DNA of 64,000 nucleotides. Source: an uncultured Collinsella sp. Its GTDB lineage: Bacteria; Actinomycetota; Coriobacteriia; Coriobacteriales; Coriobacteriaceae. Shown piece after piece: positions 63,483-64,000 of the stretch. Where the stretch lies: positions 8,042 through 72,041 of the forward strand of contig CABUBH010000004.1 of NCBI GenBank assembly GCA_902489775.1, written 5' to 3'. The first letter of the stretch is position 1; every line of letters starts with the position of its first letter. Under the pieces are notes generated by a model. The model ran no database searches. It saw nothing but the letters and a program-made list of their open reading frames with translations, and had not been told where the DNA came from. The translations under genes and the position numbers were made by a program.

Positions 63483-64000
63483 CCGGAAAGCCTGTTTGGC
63501 GCAGGGCTTCGTAGAGGACGATGGCGGCGCTGTTGGAGAGGTTGAGTGCGCTGATGCGGTAGTCGTCCGGGTTGACGAAGTTGCCGCAGATGTCTTGTTG
63601 AAGGATGGCCTCGTGGCCGTCCTCGGTATGCCCCAGCGATTCCTCGTGAGCTTCCCAAGCCTCGGCGTTATCGAGCGAGTCGCAATCGCGCAGCATCGGG
63701 ATGCGCTCGCAGCGCGCGGGCGCCGCGGCGAGCAGTGGCTCGGGAATGCCCGAGCTCTCGCTGCCAAAGACCAAGTAGTCGCCATCGCGGTAGGTACTCT
63801 GCGCATAGGTACGGCGTGCCTTTTTGGTCAGCAGATGCAGGCGACCATCGGCAGGGGAGAGGCCGTTGCGCGCAAGAAAATCCTCCCAGCCAGCATAGGT
63901 CGTCACGTCCAAGTTTTGCCAGTAGCCCAGGCCGGCGCGGCGTACCGTCTTGTCGTCGAGCGAAAAGCCCAACGGCTCCACCAGATGCAGGCGGGCGCCG
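63475..64000 (-). CDS. TrmL/SpoU-type tRNA 2'-O-methyltransferase, partial at window edge
   Basis: The frame stays open to the end of the window (GARLHLVEPLGFSLDDKTVR), so the start lies beyond 64000. SPOUT knot features: LVFGSESSGIPEPLL, CERIPM, and the final knot NLSNSAAIVLYEALRQTGF. TrmL methylates the wobble ribose of certain leucine tRNAs. Between RIPM and LNLSNS there is an extra segment of about 45 residues (including EAWEAHEESLGHTEDGHEAI) absent from E. coli TrmL. The C-terminus is cut short after FPGM by the REP element. Confidence 0.85.
   Translation of the reverse strand, partial: GARLHLVEPLGFSLDDKTVRRAGLGYWQNLDVTTYAGWEDFLARNGLSPADGRLHLLTKKARRTYAQSTYRDGDYLVFGSESSGIPEPLLAAAPARCERIPMLRDCDSLDNAEAWEAHEESLGHTEDGHEAILQQDICGNFVNPDDYRISALNLSNSAAIVLYEALRQTGFPGM

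Overview
The window looks like chromosome of a Collinsella-type gut actinobacterium (class Coriobacteriia). The support is high GC, actinobacterial-style proteins, anaerobe-type redox genes, hybrid sensor kinases fused to solute-binding domains, and many short palindromes built around a GGGAC/GTCCC core. This assignment is inference from overall character; there is no rRNA gene to confirm it. I saw no tRNA or rRNA gene, no CRISPR array and no intact transposase.

Layout. 0-7.2 kb: a lipoprotein, a 1461-residue surface protein and its upstream LuxR-type regulator. 7.5-9.0 kb: a PadR / DUF1700 (HAAS) / small membrane protein operon ending in a broken PspC-like fragment. 9.1-10.8 kb: a patch of decayed genes (an ORF with an early stop, a frameshifted AAA-type ATPase remnant, an arginase-family remnant fused to the end of a kinase gene). 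10.8-17.8 kb: a redox block with a two-component system facing a CXXC micro-protein, a membrane 4Fe-4S protein and a thioredoxin-fold lipoprotein, then a Crp/Fnr regulator, a rhodanese and a CoA-disulfide-reductase/rhodanese fusion. 18-21.4 kb: an ABC ATPase-FtsX fusion. 21.5-27.7 kb: a magnesium-type P-ATPase block (two P-type ATPases, a receiver-less winged-helix protein, a structured leader, a 51-residue membrane protein). 27.8-32.3 kb: dus, glutaredoxin, a TipAS-type regulator, trmO and a MalY-like lyase. 32.4-38.9 kb: two hybrid histidine kinases with periplasmic binding-protein sensors, each system broken by one extra A in an A-run. 39-46.9 kb: K+ channel, LOG protein, ClC channel, DMT exporter, a GntR-controlled ABC transporter and prfC. 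47-52.6 kb: a VUT/YhhQ queuosine-precursor transporter behind a probable preQ1 riboswitch, an SDR, ung, a DMT/LysR divergent pair and a MATE exporter. 52.8-58.5 kb: rRNA methyltransferases (rlmA-like, rsmJ-like), a GNAT enzyme and a TetM/EF-G-like GTPase. 58.6-63.4 kb: two paralogous AAA ATPases around a class II UvrA. 63.5 kb to the end: a partial trmL.

Two themes stand out. First, both intact ATPase paralogues are preceded by direct repeats spaced exactly 10 bp apart, with a different sequence for each gene. Each protein ends in a winged-helix-like segment, so each may be an autoregulated ATPase with its own iteron-like operator; a third family member lies decayed near 10.2 kb. Second, several families of REP-like palindromes punctuate gene ends. 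In two genes (the GTPase and trmL) the palindrome itself supplies the stop codon, and at 45.0 kb two palindromes form a head-to-head REPIN-like pair.
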